Below are positions 62,664-64,000 of a stretch of 64,000 bases of DNA, in pieces (the first letter of the stretch is position 1; the number at the start of each line of letters is the position of its first letter). The position numbers were made by a program, and so were the translations under genes. The stretch comes from Bacteroidota bacterium. GTDB lineage: Bacteria > Bacteroidota > Bacteroidia > Chitinophagales > Chitinophagaceae. A model generated the notes under the pieces. It had not been told where the DNA came from. It was given only the letters and a program-made list of their open reading frames with translations, and did not search any database. The stretch is from the NCBI GenBank assembly GCA_018266575.1, contig JAFEAE010000023.1, forward strand, positions 496,001 to 560,000. The letters are read 5' to 3'.

Positions 62664-64000
62664 CTATTTAATTTTTAACTCGTTATTCTGGATCATCCGG
62701 TAAATAGTGGATTTTCCAATGTCTAATTTTTTTGCAACCAGCAATACGTCTTTATCATATTTGTCGAGATAATGCTGGATGATCTGTATTTCAAATTCCT
62801 TCAACGTAATTTCTTTGCTAAGCAAATCGCCAATGCTTGTAGAAGAATTTAATGTGATGTGCTCGGGAAGAATAATATCTTCATCTGCCATTACAACTGC
62901 GAGTTCCATGATCGATTTCAATTCACGCACATTTCCCGGGAAAGAATATTGTAATAATTTTTGTTGTGCCTCCGGGGAAAGTGTTTTTTTCGAAATCTTG
63001 TTTTCTTTACAGAAGCCATCCATGAAATGTTTCGACAATATCAGGATATCGCTTCCACGTTCACGCAACGGTGGCAATTGAATGGGCAATCCGATAAGGC
63101 GGTAATACAAATCTTCCCTGAAATTTTTATTCTTTACTTCTTCCAATAGATTTTTATGTGTGGCAACCACAATGCGTACATTTATTTTTGTTACGCTGTT
63201 TCCACCAACACGTGTAATTTCCCTTTCCTGCAAAACACGAAGCAGTTTAGACTGCAGGTTGATATCCAGTTCGCCGATCTCATCTAAAAATAAAGTGCCT
63301 TTATCTGCTTCTTCAAATTTTCCGATGCGCCTGGTAATTGCGCCGGTAAATGCGCCTTTCTCATGCCCGAACAATTCACTTTCAATCAGCTCTTTTGGAA
63401 TAGCAGCAACATTCACCGCAACAAATGGTTCTTTATGCCTGTCGGAATTATAATGAATGGCTTTCGCTATCATTTCTTTTCCCGAACCGGTTTCTCCGGT
63501 AACCGACACCGTTATATTCGTCTTTGCCGCTTTTTCGATCATTGCAAAAACCTTTTCAATTGCCGGGCTTTTACCGATAATCATTTGCGAGAAATCGTAC
63601 TTGCGCCCCACCTGTGTTTTCAGGCTCTCTACTTCTTCCTTCAGGTTACTGATTTCACGCAGGTGAAGAATGCTGTTCCACAAGCGGTCTTTCGTGTCGT
63701 CATCTTTTACGATGTAATCGAACGCTCCGTTCTTCAAAAGATTGATGGCAGTGGCCACATCTTCCTGCCCGGAAATAATGATCACCCGAATATCGGGGTT
63801 AACATCTTTTATTTTTTTCAAAACTTCCGACCCATCGCAATCGGGTAATGAATAGTCTAATGTTACTACAGAAGGGTTTTCGTGCAGGTGAGAAAAGAAA
63901 TCATTCGGTGATTCGAAACGCTTGACCTCATACTCTGGGTTTAATGCGAGGTAATGCTGCAGCATCGATCCATACCATGTATCATCTTCCACTATAAAAA
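62664..64000 (-). CDS. NtrC-family sigma-54 response regulator (5' end outside window)
   Basis: The frame is open to the right edge of the window and reads FIVEDDTWYG there, so the first codons are missing. Domains: receiver (phospho-Asp in VVTLDYSLPDCDG), AAA+ sigma-54 activator with GETGSGKEMIAK, GAFTGA in LFGHEKGAFTGA and DEIGELDINLQSKLLRVLQE, and a Fis-type helix-turn-helix at the end (VAKKLDIGKSTIYRMI). It activates sigma-54 promoters. It belongs to the phosphorelay group with the Hpt and CheY-like genes. Confidence 0.92.
   Translation of the reverse strand, partial: FIVEDDTWYGSMLQHYLALNPEYEVKRFESPNDFFSHLHENPSVVTLDYSLPDCDGSEVLKKIKDVNPDIRVIIISGQEDVATAINLLKNGAFDYIVKDDDTKDRLWNSILHLREISNLKEEVESLKTQVGRKYDFSQMIIGKSPAIEKVFAMIEKAAKTNITVSVTGETGSGKEMIAKAIHYNSDRHKEPFVAVNVAAIPKELIESELFGHEKGAFTGAITRRIGKFEEADKGTLFLDEIGELDINLQSKLLRVLQEREITRVGGNSVTKINVRIVVATHKNLLEEVKNKNFREDLYYRLIGLPIQLPPLRERGSDILILSKHFMDGFCKENKISKKTLSPEAQQKLLQYSFPGNVRELKSIMELAVVMADEDIILPEHITLNSSTSIGDLLSKEITLKEFEIQIIQHYLDKYDKDVLLVAKKLDIGKSTIYRMIQNNELKIK

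Overview
The window looks like a chromosomal segment of a low-GC Bacteroidota, most likely a member of the Chitinophagaceae. The evidence is a T9SS C-terminal sorting domain, lipoboxes of Bacteroidota type, TAnnTTTG promoter boxes (TATTTTTG before tRNA-Phe, tRNA-Arg and other genes), genes without Shine-Dalgarno sites, DUF3871-like and RAYT genes, and DesK/LuxR two-component pairs. No rRNA or CRISPR array was seen. The genus is not determined.

Layout. 1-286: the end of an unrecognised gene and a tRNA promoter. 287-8815: an integrated element of about 8.45 kb bounded by two identical full-length tRNA-Phe genes. It carries a tyrosine integrase at the right end, a Sak4-like NTPase and DUF3871-like module, a HEPN-type protein, a proteasome-like Ntn-hydrolase candidate, an XRE regulator with a perfect 24-bp palindromic operator, and a TPR / two-TM / lipoprotein cargo set. 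An 8-bp motif GGTACCGG occurs seven times in it, five of them at module boundaries, and paired TGACGC repeats sit just inside both ends.

8854-46812: mostly ordinary chromosome. It holds an EamA permease, a RAYT transposase between inverted REP units whose left copy is tandemly triplicated, an acyltransferase-like membrane protein flanked by two paralogous small genes, a GH30 plus GH5-CBM6 glucanase pair, a TolC/adaptor/two-RND efflux operon, a tricorn-like protease, assorted membrane proteins and lipoproteins, a hybrid TPR-histidine kinase, a 1444-residue T9SS-secreted surface protein and a two-component pair.

46850-59767: an AT-rich defence island. From left to right: the last ~140 codons of a deleted type I restriction gene (hsdR), a HigBA toxin-antitoxin pair with an operator palindrome, an unknown protein, a PLD-family protein, a Septu-like AAA ATPase + HNH pair (minus strand), and a restriction-modification operon of Vsr, C5-methyltransferase, a PUA/EVE-like plus PD-(D/E)XK nuclease, and a Sau3AI/MutH-like endonuclease. 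It ends in a large serine recombinase whose reading frame runs into tRNA-Arg(CCT). 59802-64000 returns to chromosome: VOC protein, TPR membrane protein, SRPBCC protein, and a phosphorelay group (CheY-like, Hpt, NtrC-type regulator cut by the window edge).

The most interesting points are the motif architecture of the tRNA-Phe element with its Ntn-hydrolase candidate, the R-M operon with two unrelated nucleases for one methyltransferase, the REP-RAYT triplication that copied the 5' end of the transposase gene, and the serine recombinase with a cysteine-less zinc ribbon and mosaic composition.
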